A DNA stretch of 64,000 bases from Isoetes taiwanensis (lineage: Eukaryota > Streptophyta > Lycopodiopsida > Isoetales > Isoetaceae), in the NCBI GenBank assembly GCA_021234155.1, contig JAJEKV010000030.1, forward strand, positions 11,348,525 to 11,412,524, in the 5' to 3' direction. Below the pieces are notes generated by a model. The model made no database searches. It worked only from the letters and a program-made list of their open reading frames with translations, and was not told the DNA's origin. This document shows, piece by piece, positions 48,687 to 59,590 of this stretch. How positions within the stretch are numbered: position 1 is the stretch's first letter; each line of letters begins with the position of its first letter. Made by a program: the position numbers and the translations under genes.

Positions 48687-49870
48687 CTAGACCTTAGCGG
48701 TGGCTAGTGTTATCCACATCATTTCTATAGGATTAGGCTGTTCAAAACCAAGTTCTATAATTAGTCTTCTCTCTCCCATACAAGTTCTTTTCGCGACCAA
48801 ATTAAGGCTGGGCATTATGCCTAGATAATCTACAATGGATGTTTGTTTTTGTTTCAAAATATAGGAGCTCCTCCCGCCAGATGCTAATATCGGATGTGAT
48901 TTCCTATGATGAGACCTCCTCCGGTCACGCATCACAATATGCTTTCAAGATCAAGTCATTTTGTCTGATGTAGAGAGCTCAAATTTGTGCTGCAGATGTT
49001 GGGGAACTCCATAAATGTAAGCATAATGACAGGGGTCATTTTTTGTGTTTTATGCGATATTTACAAAGGTTTTTCTACTGTGATTTCATTACCCATTAAT
49101 TCATCTTGGTGTCTTGACGATTATTTCTAAGTCTTAAGCTTATCTTGACATTCGAGGAAACCCAGCGTGATAAGTCCGCATTTCGATTTGTAATGTTTTT
49201 TAGCACTTAAGTTTTCTTAGAAAGGTTTTGGAATTAGGCATAAAACCATGAGGCCCTATGTAGTTAGGGTTTTTTGTTTGAAGTAGAGCAAAGCAAAGCA
49301 GGGTTTGCATGTTTACATAGGCAGGATGTTCTGCACAGGGATGCCCCAAAGGCCAGATTCGGGATTAGTCAGGAGGTCCTGTTTGGGCATGCTGCATTGA
49401 CCCGGTCTCTGCTTTTCAAACACAGGGTGTGAGGAGTAGCCTAATTTTGTACCTCCAGGGGCTAAAATGGTCCTACTTTCCCAGTGATTTGGAGATTGGC
49501 ATTTTGGGTTGTTATCTGTCGGTTCTTGGGGTTAGGTAGTTCTTGGCATGTAAAAACCACAGACATGATAGAGCTTTCCATTCTATTCTTATCATCAGAA
49601 TATGTAGTATTCGAATATTTGCTTCTTTGGACTGTGGCGGAGGTGATGCTCTGATTGTTGAATGAGAAGGGCTCGAATTCTCTTGCCAGATTACGTGAGT
49701 TGCCCTTTAGCCATGCGGAGTGGTGGGACTTTTTTATCACAGAGGAATACAAAGCTATATACTGAAGCAATTACAGAATCAGTGTATCATCAACATAAAC
49801 CCAGTGATGAAATCTCCGAAACATCTGTTAGAATGTAGAGAAGTAGGCTTCCATTAGAGTCAATACAATG
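48687..49870 (-). mobile_element. Copia RT and RNase H remnant (minus strand)
   Basis: On the minus strand around 49,795-49,830, one frame reads WVYVDDTLIL, the catalytic YVDD box of Copia reverse transcriptase, preceded by DSNGSLLLYIL. About 860 bp further on, frames at 48,935-48,690 preserve the Copia RNase H region: KQKQTSIV, ERRLIIELGFEQPNPIE, and an adjacent frame with DNTS. The distance between the two landmarks fits Copia pol. Several frameshifts are present and no LTR is recognised. It lies on the same strand as the nested Copia at 51-59.6 kb. That element already has an RT C-terminal piece at 51.1-51.5 kb, so this is probably a separate copy. Confidence 0.7.
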
Positions 49871-49929
49871 CATCTTCCTTGATGTTTTTATTTATGGAAC
49901 TATCTAGGAGTGGTTAGAGAGCCAATGAG

Positions 49930-50310
49930 AACGATGTAAGGCAGACGAACGGATCGCGGTTTGCATTTGCGCCATTCAAACTATCGCGGATTCTGATCAG
50001 GGACGCTGTCTTTTCGCCTCGGCGGATTCGCAAGTTGCTGCCAGCACGCTGTCCGGTGCCAGCCAGGCAAAGCCGCTCGTTCGGGTAATCTCGGTGACAT
50101 TGCTGCCGTTATCCATCATTGTCTTTCGGAGGGGCGACCGGGTCATCCATTCCGGTTCGGATGAACGCCATTATCGCGTTCGCTGTGCCAGTTATCCGTT
50201 TCCTGCAGGTCGGTGCTGAAGTGCCAGAGTGGCAAGCCAACGGGATGCGGATGGACAGCGGTGCCAGTCTCTGGGACTGGGGCGGGACATCCTCCCTCAC
50301 TAAAGAATTC
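49930..50310. other. GC- and CpG-rich island of foreign-looking composition
   Basis: About 380 bp are strongly GC- and CpG-rich between AT-rich flanks. On the minus strand two short frames overlap at GATGGATAAC. One ends DDPVAPPKDNDG. The next runs MDNGSNVTEITRTSGFAWLA and continues for about 20 codons. This compact arrangement looks bacterial, but I recognise no protein. At the right edge CCCTCACTAAAG (50294-50305) is followed by an EcoRI site (GAATTC). The 12-mer equals the core of the phage T3 promoter, so vector or bacterial contamination should be considered. A CpG-rich transposon fragment is the alternative. Confidence 0.5.
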
Positions 50311-51129
50311 TTCGTTCTTTCTTAGAGACTGCAGAAGAGTCCGAAATTTATATGTATATGCATAACATCCACCATTAGCAATAATTAATTCATTATATCC
50401 TACATGGTATTAAAATTAAAATCTATAGGACCCCACTGGTTTGGGTATATTCCACCTGAGAGTCCGTAGGGGCAGCGAGACTATAGAATATATTACACAC
50501 GTATAAAATTGGCTTCATATAATATATGTACTCAAATCTATAGTGGCACCTTTTACGTATCACAGGTATAAAATTTGTACAAAGATACCCATAAAGCGGG
50601 GATGTATCTGGTCCCGCATCAAGGGGCTCTCAGGCATATACTCATCCGAGGCCTCTTACTTGGAGCCAAATGAATATACAAGTTAAAGGGGGGTCCAAGG
50701 GATTTTAACAATTTTATGCAAGTCCTGTGGTTTTATTGGTATTGCGGTAGGATATTTATATACATATAAAGGTACTTGGGCCCTTCAGTTTCAGAAAGAG
50801 CGTAGTTAAATTTTTGGGAATGACAAATTCAAATGTCCATCTCGGGTGCAAATAACCTTGTTCCAAGTACAATATTGTGTCAATAAAACATGAATAGAAA
50901 TAAATGCATTGCCCGTATTTCCATACCTGTACATCCACACCATATGTATACCATCTGTTTGGAGGCGTTGCCAGGTCCTCCTTCTATTAAATTAATGCCT
51001 TAAGTTCTTACTGTATACCGAAGACGATCATTTATTTCGAGTTATTTATATGATATCCCCTTTGGAGCATGTCTTTACCTTATACTTCAATATCAGCCTT
51101 GAACAATTTGTTACATATATTATACCAAT
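50311..51129. other. AT-rich DNA without a recognisable gene
   Basis: Very AT-rich with many short stops in all frames. It could be decayed 3' Copia sequence (RNase H and 3' LTR of the nested element), but I cannot identify landmarks. Confidence 0.35.
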
Positions 51130-51465
51130 GGCTAATGAGGTACATGGACATTTTGTTTCCCTTTTCTTTTTGTTTGGGACACATCCGGATCAGGAGATTT
51201 TGTTGCTGGAACAATGGGTGTTCTATTGATCTTGCAATCTATCATGTTTGAATTTTTCGACATGAATTGTAATTTGTCCTTCTTGAGTCGGTTTTGAAGT
51301 TTCTCAGATCTATCTCTATGCATCTCAATTCCTCCAGAACTTCTTTAATTCTCCCGTCGTCATTGAATCTTATTCAAAGATTTGCATGATCTTTACATGG
51401 AACTTTAATCCCTTTGGTTATCAGCAATGTTATTATTATCACATGAGTGCAATTGCATGCACCGC
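51130..51465 (-). mobile_element. C-terminal half of the interrupted Copia reverse transcriptase
   Basis: Immediately beyond the left LTR of the Gypsy element, the minus strand reads HVIIITLL and then, about 60 codons on, NSNMIDCKINRTPIVPATK. This matches the Copia RT segment Q-x-x-Y-x-x-x-L-L-x-x-F-x-M-x-x-C-x-x-x-x-T-P-x that follows the catalytic box. The frame is broken and the YVDD box itself is not preserved. Together with the RT N-terminal half at 57.4-58.3 kb, it shows one Copia element split by the Gypsy insertion. Confidence 0.6.
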
Positions 51466-51468
51466 ATT

Positions 51469-51927
51469 CATAGCAGAGTTCTTGCCGGGGTACAAGCGCA
51501 ATCAAGGAGACACTCAAAAGCTGCCTCGGGATGCAGTTCCCATGGTCGGTGAGCCAGCTTCACGAGGGCTGCGATAGATCTAACCAATGCGACAAAAGGT
51601 TTCCAGATGGGTTTTACGGCCAGCGAAATGGTACATTCGATCACAAATCACCAAGATCCTTTATAGAATAGTACGTGGGTTTAATGAAGCGTGGAAATAG
51701 CCGAAATGGTGATTCGAATCACCCTCAGGGCTCTCTAGGCCCTTCCGGGCGTGAATCATTTGTTGAAGCGGATCCAGTTAATTTTGCACATTACTTCAAA
51801 GCCATTGCATGGCAAGAGGGCTTTGACCATCAATGGGTAGTTGCAACCCTCCATTAATTTTAAAATGGGTTATACTTCTTCAATGTTTATTTGTATTACC
51901 CCTTCTTGCCTAATATGATACATAACA
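51469..51927 (-). repeat. 3' LTR of the Gypsy element (left copy)
   Basis: Aligns with 56914-57358. Shared blocks include the AGTTCTTG start, CTGCCTCGG, CGATAGATCT, AGGCCCTTCCGGGC (AAGCCCTTCCGGGC in the other copy), GACCATCAATGGGTAGTTGC and CCTTCTTGCC. A purine-rich tract on the minus strand just beyond it (GATGAAGGGGAGG) fits a polypurine tract. The ends are approximate to a few bases. Confidence 0.8.
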
Positions 51928-52139
51928 TACCTCCCCTTCATCACCGTCCCATGAGAGGTTGTAGTATATGCATTAGAAACCCTTTCTGAGTCACTGTGAC
52001 CACGGTTTCTTCATCGATCCCTCGGAGCAGTTCGGGATCCTGCCTTGTGACCATGGTTTACGTAAAGCTCATAGTTTTGGGGCGTCCCTGGCATATCCAC
52101 GATGCACAGTCCTCAAATTACTGATTGACCTCCTCTATT

Positions 52140-52500
52140 CTGACCTTCTAATCTTTTCGTGGCCTCCAGTTCCGGTCCCGGAGATAGGGAGTTGCCTTCT
52201 CTTCCACTCCCATGTGGCTCGGTGAGTTGGCCCTCATACTGCAGGAATCAAAATTATTACTGCAATATTTCTGGCTGGCGACTACAGGCGGAGTGTCTAG
52301 AATGTCTCGGGGAGTTACTACGGGAGGCTAAGGGCTACAGGGGTGTTATGTTGGAGCAAATCCATTGTCAGGTGGACAATGGCCTTTCTTGGTTGACACA
52401 TGGAATACAGGGATGCACTCATTCCCTTCAGGAGCTCAACTTTCATATGCTATCATTAGTCCTTCTTAACGCTTTGAAGGTCAGTATATGCCGGGAAATT
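52140..52500 (-). pseudogene. Gypsy integrase C-terminus with chromodomain-like end
   Basis: The minus strand reads PVFHVSTKK (matching the PVFHVSxLK motif at the integrase C-terminus of chromoviruses), then EVDILDT-like text, and in another frame RATWEWK. The W-E of ATWE is part of the chromodomain consensus. The domain is frameshifted and incomplete. Confidence 0.6.
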
Positions 52501-52644
52501 TTGAGATCTCGCCGGCCGGTATAGGTCCCAACCTTAGTCGAGGATGAACTATTCGTAAGAAGGCATACTGCCTTCATGAAGGTTACCTCTCGATATTTGT
52601 TAGCGTTTGGTAGCTTTCGATCTTGAGCTTTTCCTTAAGTTGGC

Positions 52645-53571
52645 CTACGATACATTAAGCATATCTTTATATGGATAGCCGCGCCCGGAGTTTCGAAGCT
52701 TGGATTTAGTCCGATTATATGACCTTAGGTTTCTACCGTCGGTGACGCATAAAGGGCTCATTTGGTTCTGTATGGTATGTGTATTGTTGTAGCGGAACTC
52801 CACAAAGGAATAAATATTCCTACTCCCACTTGGTATTTTCAAACTTCTAAAACTTCTTAACATATCCTCGAGGATCCGTGAACCGTTGTTTGTCCATCCC
52901 GGAGTTTGAGGTGGTTTCACTACTCATCTTGGGAACTTCTGACCCTCTCAGCAGAAATCTTCCAAAGTGCCACAATGAATTTGAGTCGATGGCTCCACAG
53001 GTGTTCTTACGTGGCGGACCAAACATAGAATTTTACAACGTGGTACTCTTTGGCCATCACATCCGGTGGCATCGCCGTGAAATGCTAAGAACTTTTGCAT
53101 ATGCACAGCCGGACAATGCGACCATCACTTTAGCGCACTTGGGGTGTGTTGTTGCCGATTGGAATAAGTGCAACTATGAGGAATCCCATCACTATGCATT
53201 TCCCGCAGCACCAAAGGTATGACAGCGGTTGCTAATGATCTGGCATTTTTGCCATGATGCATTTTACCGCCCGGCATCACAGAACCTTTGTGATACGCCA
53301 GATTCTGTCTTGTTTCATTACCGAGGGCCAAAGGAATTGTCTTTATTGGTCATTATGTCTTCCACTCCAGGTACCACAACTGCGGGGTATTACATGGAAA
53401 TTCATAGAATCTCTCATATAAAGATTCTCTACCTAAGGGAACATAAATCACGTCCTTATAGAACCATAATATCATTTCGTCGAGAAGGAACCAACCTTCC
53501 TCTTTTGGTTGGAGTCTTGATCCTTCTTTTAAATCCAGTTTGTTAGGCGATCCCATTCTAGAAGATACCAT
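52645..53571 (-). pseudogene. Gypsy integrase zinc finger and catalytic core, broken
   Basis: At 53571-53353 (minus) the frame EGWFLLDEMILWFYKDVIYV ... NTPQLWYLEWKT matches the linker and HHCC zinc-finger region (LWxxxRIYVP ... HDTPxxGHxGxxKT). At 52920-52645 the frame SRILEDMLRSF ... YSFVEFRYNNTHTIQNQMSP ... RNLRS matches the DGQTExxNxxLEDMLR ... EFAYN segment at and after the catalytic Glu. The middle part with the two Asp residues is too degraded to read with confidence. It would have catalysed integration and is now inactive. Confidence 0.75.
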
Positions 53572-53689
53572 CCCATTGATGTATTTGTCTGGAAAGTCGC
53601 TACATTTGGGTTATCTTTTCGGTGTAGCCGATTTCAGAAATTGAGAGCTGCGTTGAGAAATCTAACGGTAGCGGCAATGGGACTTATTT

Positions 53690-54690
53690 ACCCTTGCGGC
53701 TTTGCCGAAATTTCAATGGATTTATGATCAGTGTACTGCAATAAACTTGCGTGGCTCCTTATTGGTTACGACTAACAGAGAAGTAATCTTTTGCCAAAGT
53801 TTTTAAGGTATGAACTATAGCCAACAACTCTTGTTCATATGTGGCATAATTCTTTCTAGCGGGTTTAATTCCCTAAACTCTCTAAATACAACATGCCTTA
53901 TTTGCATTAGAAGCTGCTCAGAACATCCACATGCATCCGTGCTTAAAACTTCAAAGGAGCAAATTTAAATCAATTTGGAGTGGTTCACTTAAAGTAAACC
54001 CTTGATTACCGTTCAAGGCTATCCTTTATTCCCTTCCCATACAAAAGGTTATTACTTTCCAAAGTAAAATTCTGTATGAGGCAGCCACCTTCAAGAAACT
54101 TTGGAATGGATTTTCTATAATAGAGTGGCTAAACCTAGAAACTCCTTTGTCCAGGAACCTCTATAAGTTAAAGCCCATTCTCTTATAAGCTTTCGATCCT
54201 TCTGAGACTATATGTCAGAGTATCTTGCCTTCCTTGTTTTAGGAATTCACATTTTGAAGATTTTGGCATAGAGTTTGTGCTCCGGGCGAGAAATCATCAT
54301 TACCTTTTCCAAGTCTAATTTGTGAAATCTCCTCATACTCATGAGTAATCGGGGATATCATCCGAGATATTTGGATAAATTTGTCACAAATATCCTTGAA
54401 GGCAATTCATTAGATTAAGAACGTGGGGGCATTTATTGAAATCCAAAGGGCATGACCACAAATTCAAATGCCCTTAGTTGGTGAAGAGCCATTTTGGAGT
54501 TCATCCCTTCTAATACTAATTTGATGATATCCCTTCTCTGCGGGTCAATCTGGAGAAATATTTTGCTCCCACTAATGATCCATGACATCATCAATGATTC
54601 CTAGGCATGGTAGAGATCTATTCAAAGCCCTATAATCGATACACATCGCATGTTCCCATCCTTTCTTTACAGGATGGCGAGCTAAAATGA
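53690..54690 (-). pseudogene. Gypsy reverse transcriptase and RNase H, broken
   Basis: Minus strand, in order: EHAMCIDYRALNR (about 54,650-54,620), IIDDVMD, GAKYFSRL (about 54,570), then in another frame YHQISIRRDE, then FEFVVMPFGF (about 54,470-54,440). The YxDD catalytic box is missing. A short HKLYAKIFK stretch and FLGLATLL (matching FLGLxxYYRxFI) follow. The RNase H region shows RKNYATYEQELLAIVHTLK (53,857-53,802). Frames change several times, with in-frame stops. Confidence 0.8.
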
Positions 54691-56899
54691 GTGACTTATG
54701 GTATATGAGCGAATTTTGGAATTCAGATTTGTCGCAGGCTTCTTCTTGCTCCGGAGGCTAAGAATCTATATAGCTTTATTGCCTTAGTTCCTAGTTCCAA
54801 ATCCTATCATGGAGATTTCTCTTAATGGTACTCCTTAGGAGTTCTTGAGAACCATCCCCTATATCAGTAAGCAAACTCTCGAAGCTTGTCATCCTTGTCC
54901 ATAGCATTTGTACTTCAAGATCTATAGGGGAGTCAAGAACATAGACAAGATATTTTTATTAATGTTGGAGCCGAAACAGCGTTGCTGGCTTTACATATAC
55001 GTTAATAGCAAACTACATAAAGGTACCACGAAGGGTAATTTCCTTCCCTCTTTAGAAATAACTAACAGAGTGTTTTTTCCAATCAATGGAGAGTTAACCA
55101 TTTTGAAGCCATTTGATACGCGATTACCACATCAAATTGGTCAGTTTGCTCAGTCAAAACTCATTTGGTTTCCCTCATAATCCCCAGTGGTCAGAGTGCA
55201 TGACCACCGAAACCAATCTTAACACATTTTGGAAGCGATTCTCAAATTCGTATAAGATTGCCCATGGACAGACGTTCCCATCATTCGGATTCTTGTGCTA
55301 GTCGCGAGAAATGATTGTAAATTACTCGAGTCAACAAGAACAATAACATTCTATTATTTATTTTTTTTTCAAGTAAGCGGATAGCTTACGACCAAGTTAT
55401 CTTCCTTACTACGGTAGGCTCCCAGACTATGGGAGGATTGCTTAGTTCCTCCCTTCAACTGCCGAGGTTTGCTGGCGGCCTCCTTTCTTGTCCTTATGGG
55501 GTTTTGGGCAATCCACAGCCCGTATGCCCTTTACCGCAAATTGCTTGGCAAACAAGCGAGCGAATTAGTTTCTTCACACAGAAGAGCGTCCCTTTGCCTT
55601 TATCATTTGCTTGGAGGTTAGCGTTCTCTGGCCCTTTTATTAAAACCCTCCTTGCCTTTTCAAGTTTTCTTTTTCTTCCATTCAGGCGGGCTCTTGTCTC
55701 TTCACTCCCCTCCTCCCTTGGGAGCTTGCTACAATGTGATACTAGGGACAGGCCGGTTTTAGAATCCCTGGATTTACACCTTCATCCAGCCTTCCCCTGA
55801 GGCTCACAGATCTTTGAGCCATCTTCCAGTAACTAATTTGCATCGTCTTTGGCATATCCTTGATCCTTACAAATATCACCTCTCAAAGTGTTGATGTATT
55901 CTTTTAAGGTGCCTGTTTTGTCAGATGCTTTTAAGCTGGATCAACGGATGAGTATTCATCATGGTGAGAATATTCTTGCTTAAAAATTTTGCAAAAGTCT
56001 ACTAATGGTGAGAATATTCTTACTTAAAGATTTGCAGAAAGTCTGCCCAATATTGCATCTCTCTCCCTCTCACTAGCAGGATCCCCCACAGAAGCAGCAG
56101 CCCTCGCCTTTTGGAAGCACGGCATAAACACCGGCTGCATCTCCCTTCTTAATTGGCACCGAAAATAAGGACAACGGTTAAGCCAGTGAGGCAGCGATTC
56201 TGTGACTTCACGTGCCCGCGAGGAATTCGGGGATGATCTCTTTCTAGCCTTAACCTCCTCAGGGCTTTAAAGTGCTGCGAACTTCTACTCCCTGGGTGGG
56301 ATCATCATTCGATAGTTCCAGCTCCTTGAGCTTGGCTGGATTTGGTTTACAACCATAGTTGGAACAGAGGGTTTGGCAGGTTCAAGACCCTTCCAGGGCT
56401 CCCACGAGCACAGTTGCTTGAGCTCCACGAGCACGCCCAGGTCCCCATTGGCATTGGTGCCAGATTGCTGCAATATGTCAGTATGGTGTCAAACAATTTC
56501 TTCTCCATTTTATGGCTTGCTTGGTTGAAGTTGCAAGCTTCCTTACGGTGATTGGTTGGTAATATTGCTTGCTCAATCTTTGTTTTACGCAACACCTTGC
56601 TTTAATTCACGGATTGCTTTGGCATAATCAATTCCCTTGAAGTTAAAGGGATCCGGGATGCTAACCCTTCCGGTGTGAATGGGGAATCATGGGCTGCCAG
56701 TTCTTCTTCTTGATCATGCCCTTGTTGATTATCAATCCTTCCTGGCAAATTTAGAGGTAATCATCTAATTCCCTCACCTCTTCTTCCCGTAGAACAAGCT
56801 CATCAAGAAGGTCTTCTTCTCCTTCTTAAGGATAAGGGAAGCCAACCCATAAGGGGATCTTACGCCATGATTTCCTTCTCCATATCAGCCCCAAACTTA
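54691..56899 (-). other. Gag and protease region of the Gypsy element, degraded
   Basis: By position this is gag-protease. The minus strand near 56,870 starts with ATGGAGAAGGAAATCATG, a plausible gag start. Near 55,900, KEYINTLRGDICKDQ is gag-like. No zinc knuckle or DSGA motif could be recognised. A 43-bp tandem duplication is annotated separately. Confidence 0.45.
55961..56048. repeat. Tandem duplication, unit about 43 bp
   Basis: ATGGTGAGAATATTCTTGCT and ATGGTGAGAATATTCTTACT begin two consecutive copies at 55961 and 56004. Both continue with TTAAA, a TTTGCA block and AAAGTCT. Confidence 0.85.
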
Positions 56900-56912
56900 G
56901 GCTCTGATACCA
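56900..56912 (-). other. tRNA-Met primer-binding site of the Gypsy element
   Basis: GGCTCTGATACCA on the plus strand is the reverse complement of TGGTATCAGAGCC. It lies one base from the right LTR, which fixes the element on the minus strand. Confidence 0.9.
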
Positions 56913-56913
56913 A

Positions 56914-57358
56914 TGTAACAGTTCTTGGCTGCACCGGAGCCACAAGCCGCATCAAGAACACCTCGCTGCCTCGGAATCCCTAGTTCCCCACAGTGTGAGA
57001 AACCTTCGAGGCTCCCGATAGATCTGTGTCGGCAAGGGTTTGAATCGGTTTTTACATTGGCAAAGCGAGTGATGCAAGCCCAAATGCAAGATCTTTATAG
57101 GGCACCAAATGGGCGGTTGTGGCTTATTGGAAAGCCGGGCAGAAATAGTGATTCCGAATCACCTCCAGCTCTCTAAGCCCTTCCGGGCATGTCGGCGCAA
57201 AGGAAGCGGAGGATCAGTGGTACTGCGTAAAAACCATGCCTCAGGCTTTTGGGTGACCATCCAATGGGTAGTTGCCACCTCATCAATTTAAAGGGGTTTT
57301 GTTAGCATAGCTAATGTTTTATTTGTGTATTGCCTTCTTGCCCTGTGTGTTTATAACG
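56914..57358 (-). repeat. 5' LTR of the Gypsy element (right copy)
   Basis: Begins TGTAACAG on the plus strand, directly beside the primer site, and aligns along its length with 51469-51927. On the minus strand the LTR end is CTGTTACA. The other end (TTATAACG on the plus strand) is inferred by alignment. Confidence 0.85.
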
Positions 57359-57364
57359 TTACTC

Positions 57365-58340
57365 CATCAATCTGAATTTTATATAAAATTACCATCATTC
57401 TTAGTTCATGGAAACCTTGTTCTGCAGTAACCATAGTACATATACCACTCTCGTTGATTGTTTTAAGCCATAAACTGCCCTATTCAGCTTCAAACTTTTG
57501 TTAATCACTTTTCAAAATCTGGGTGGCTGCTTTTCGGTGTATTTCTTCTTCCAACTTTGCATTGAAATGCAGGTATTCACATCCATGTGATGGTTTTACA
57601 GATTGCAAGCATTACAATAATAAAACATTTTGATCTGTTCAATTTCTGGGGTGAAAAAGTTTAATATGTGGCAAAACAGAGTTTGAGAGTTTTGATATAG
57701 ATATAATTCTTACCATAGACCATATCCTAAAAACAATTCAATGGGTTATTATAAAAAAACATACGTTTGGGCAAAATGATCACATTAAAGCTCAACGGTT
57801 AGATTGGTTAAGAGAATACTTATTAGGACATTGAGTTATTTTGGTAGAGGTTCGAATCATTATTTCGCTATCTAAAGCTTAAGCGAAGCCATTATAGAGC
57901 TCGATATACCATCGAAACCTTAAGCGAGCTTCGTATTGACATCTTAAAATCATAAGTCCCCGATCCTTAATTGAGCATAATCGAAAGCGAGAAGAGGTGT
58001 CGAGAAATGCTTATCTGTTGATCTGAGCCGTCGGATTATTGAGATCCGGCGGTAATAATTTGAGGGTGCACCTACGTTTAGTTGACCTGCACGAGAAAAA
58101 CCACTGTGCTACCAAGCGTATATATAAATATTTGGGGCTGATTCCACGTTTTTAATCTTAAGCGACCACTTATTTAACTATATTTTATTCTTGGGGTGTC
58201 AACTAACTCATATGTCTTAGTCGGCAAATGATGCCATTTCATCTTACGCTTGGCTTTGAGCCACTTTTCTTTGTTAAGTGCTAGAACTTCAACATAATTT
58301 TTGAGAACACTTAAGTCGAGGAAAGCATAAGGATCTCAAA
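57365..58340 (-). mobile_element. N-terminal half of a Copia reverse transcriptase, cut by the Gypsy insertion
   Basis: On the minus strand, LPTKTYELVDTPRIK (about 58,260-58,210) matches the Copia RT start (NxTWELVDxPxxK). NKWSLKIKNVESAPNIY follows, and then degraded sequence. Further on, MDVNT ... QSWKKKYTEKQPPRF (about 57,590-57,530) and KLNRAVYGLKQSTR (about 57,480-57,440) match QMDVxTAFL ... KLxxAVYGLKQSPR. The reading continues in another frame (EQGFHELRMMVILYKIQID) to within a few bases of the Gypsy LTR at 57358. Frameshifts and stops are present. Confidence 0.8.
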
Positions 58341-59590
58341 AGATTGGAATTATCTCACCTTTCTTCCATAATCTTCTGCTCCTCCTTGATCATCTCGTCC
58401 ATGTATATTTTGCATCAATTTGTACATCTTCTTTGAGTATTTGTGCTTTGGTTCTTCTTTTTCGTTTTGATTGCACAGCTTGCTCATCCTCCTTTTGTGG
58501 CATATCTGCTGCATCCTGCACAACTTCATTGCCCAGGTCAGATTCCAATATGTCACTTTTGTTATCTGAAATGACTATAGGGTCATCATTATCATCAATG
58601 TCAAAGCTGACTTTGTTTTCAATTGGTTTTGCTTGGTGTGATTCATTTGTCAACTCTTCAATGCTATCTGTTGGATCTTCTTGCACATTTACTTTAGGAA
58701 TAGCTTTATAATACTGACCTTCATCAAAGGCAACATCTCGGCGTATTAGAACCCTGCTTTTCTTAGAATCATAAAGTCTATATGCCTTAGATGATTCAAC
58801 ATACCCAACAAGGTATGATATGTAAGCTTGATCATCTAGTTTCTTTCTCAACTCCTCTAGCACATGAACAAAAGCCAAGCATCCATATGCTTTAAATTTA
58901 TCATATGATGATATTTTACCAGACCACAGCATTTCAGGAATTATACCTTGTGGACTTCATGCACCAACACAGCTGTCTTGACTGCCTCATCCCAAAGGAA
59001 ATTTGGTAACCCTGAGTACTTGAGCATGCTTCTGAGAGCGTTCAAAATGGTATGATTTTTCCTTTCTGCTATTCCATTTTGTTGAGGGGAGAACCTGCAG
59101 GTTAATTGTCTCTTGATCCCTTTTTGCTTACAATAATTTTTAAGCTCATTTGACAAATACTCTCCTCCTCTATCAGAGCGTAGACATTTAACTTTCCTTC
59201 TAGTTTCCACTTGCATCTCATTGACATATTCCTTAAAAGCCTCAAAGGTTGAGTCTTTAGTTTTTAAGCAATAGACTTTAGTCTTCCTGCTAAAATCATC
59301 TATGAATGTCATAAAATACCTCTTACCCGAAACTGATAACATTCAAAGGGCCACACAAGTCAGTGTGTACTAAATCCAGCACACCTTTGGCTCGTTTGCT
59401 TGATTTCTTAAATGGAAGTTTGCTATGCTTTCCAAGCAAACACCCTGCACACTTAAATTCAACATTATCGCATTGCTGAGCATTAATCATTCCCTTTCTT
59501 ATTAATAGTTCAATTATTTTGGAATTAACATGGAAGAGTCTCGCATGCCATGTTTTAATTGTAGGAACTGTAACAAGATTTAAGCGGCAT
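58341..59590 (-). pseudogene. Copia pre-integrase, integrase and linker (minus strand), frameshifted
   Basis: Reading on the minus strand from about 59,585: VPTIKTWHARLFHV ... CAGCLLGKHSKLPF is the pre-integrase zinc-binding region, followed by VHTDLCGPLNV. A frameshift near 59,335 leads into 59342-58941 with the rest of the core. The triad residues are visible: D in HTDLCGP, D in LRSDRGGEY, E in QQNGIAERKNH. A second frameshift near 58,950 leads into 58932-58390, the KAYGCLAF / LIRRDVAFDE region and an acidic linker. It resembles the Copia integrase at 23.8-24.3 kb (shared KRQLTCRF, PQQNG, RSMLK), so both belong to a related lineage. Gag and 5' LTR are not found beyond 59,590. Confidence 0.88.

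Larger units (their letters stand above)
51469..57358 (-). mobile_element. Ty3/Gypsy (chromovirus-like) LTR retrotransposon with both LTRs, decayed
   Basis: A 5.9-kb minus-strand element has two alignable LTRs, a tRNA-Met primer site next to the right LTR, and a pol in Gypsy order: RT, RNase H, integrase zinc finger, integrase core, then a VFHVS / ATWE segment typical of the chromodomain end. The LTRs differ by many substitutions and indels and pol has many frameshifts, so the insertion is old. It lies inside a Copia reverse transcriptase. No clear target-site duplication could be confirmed by eye. Parts are listed separately. Confidence 0.85.
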
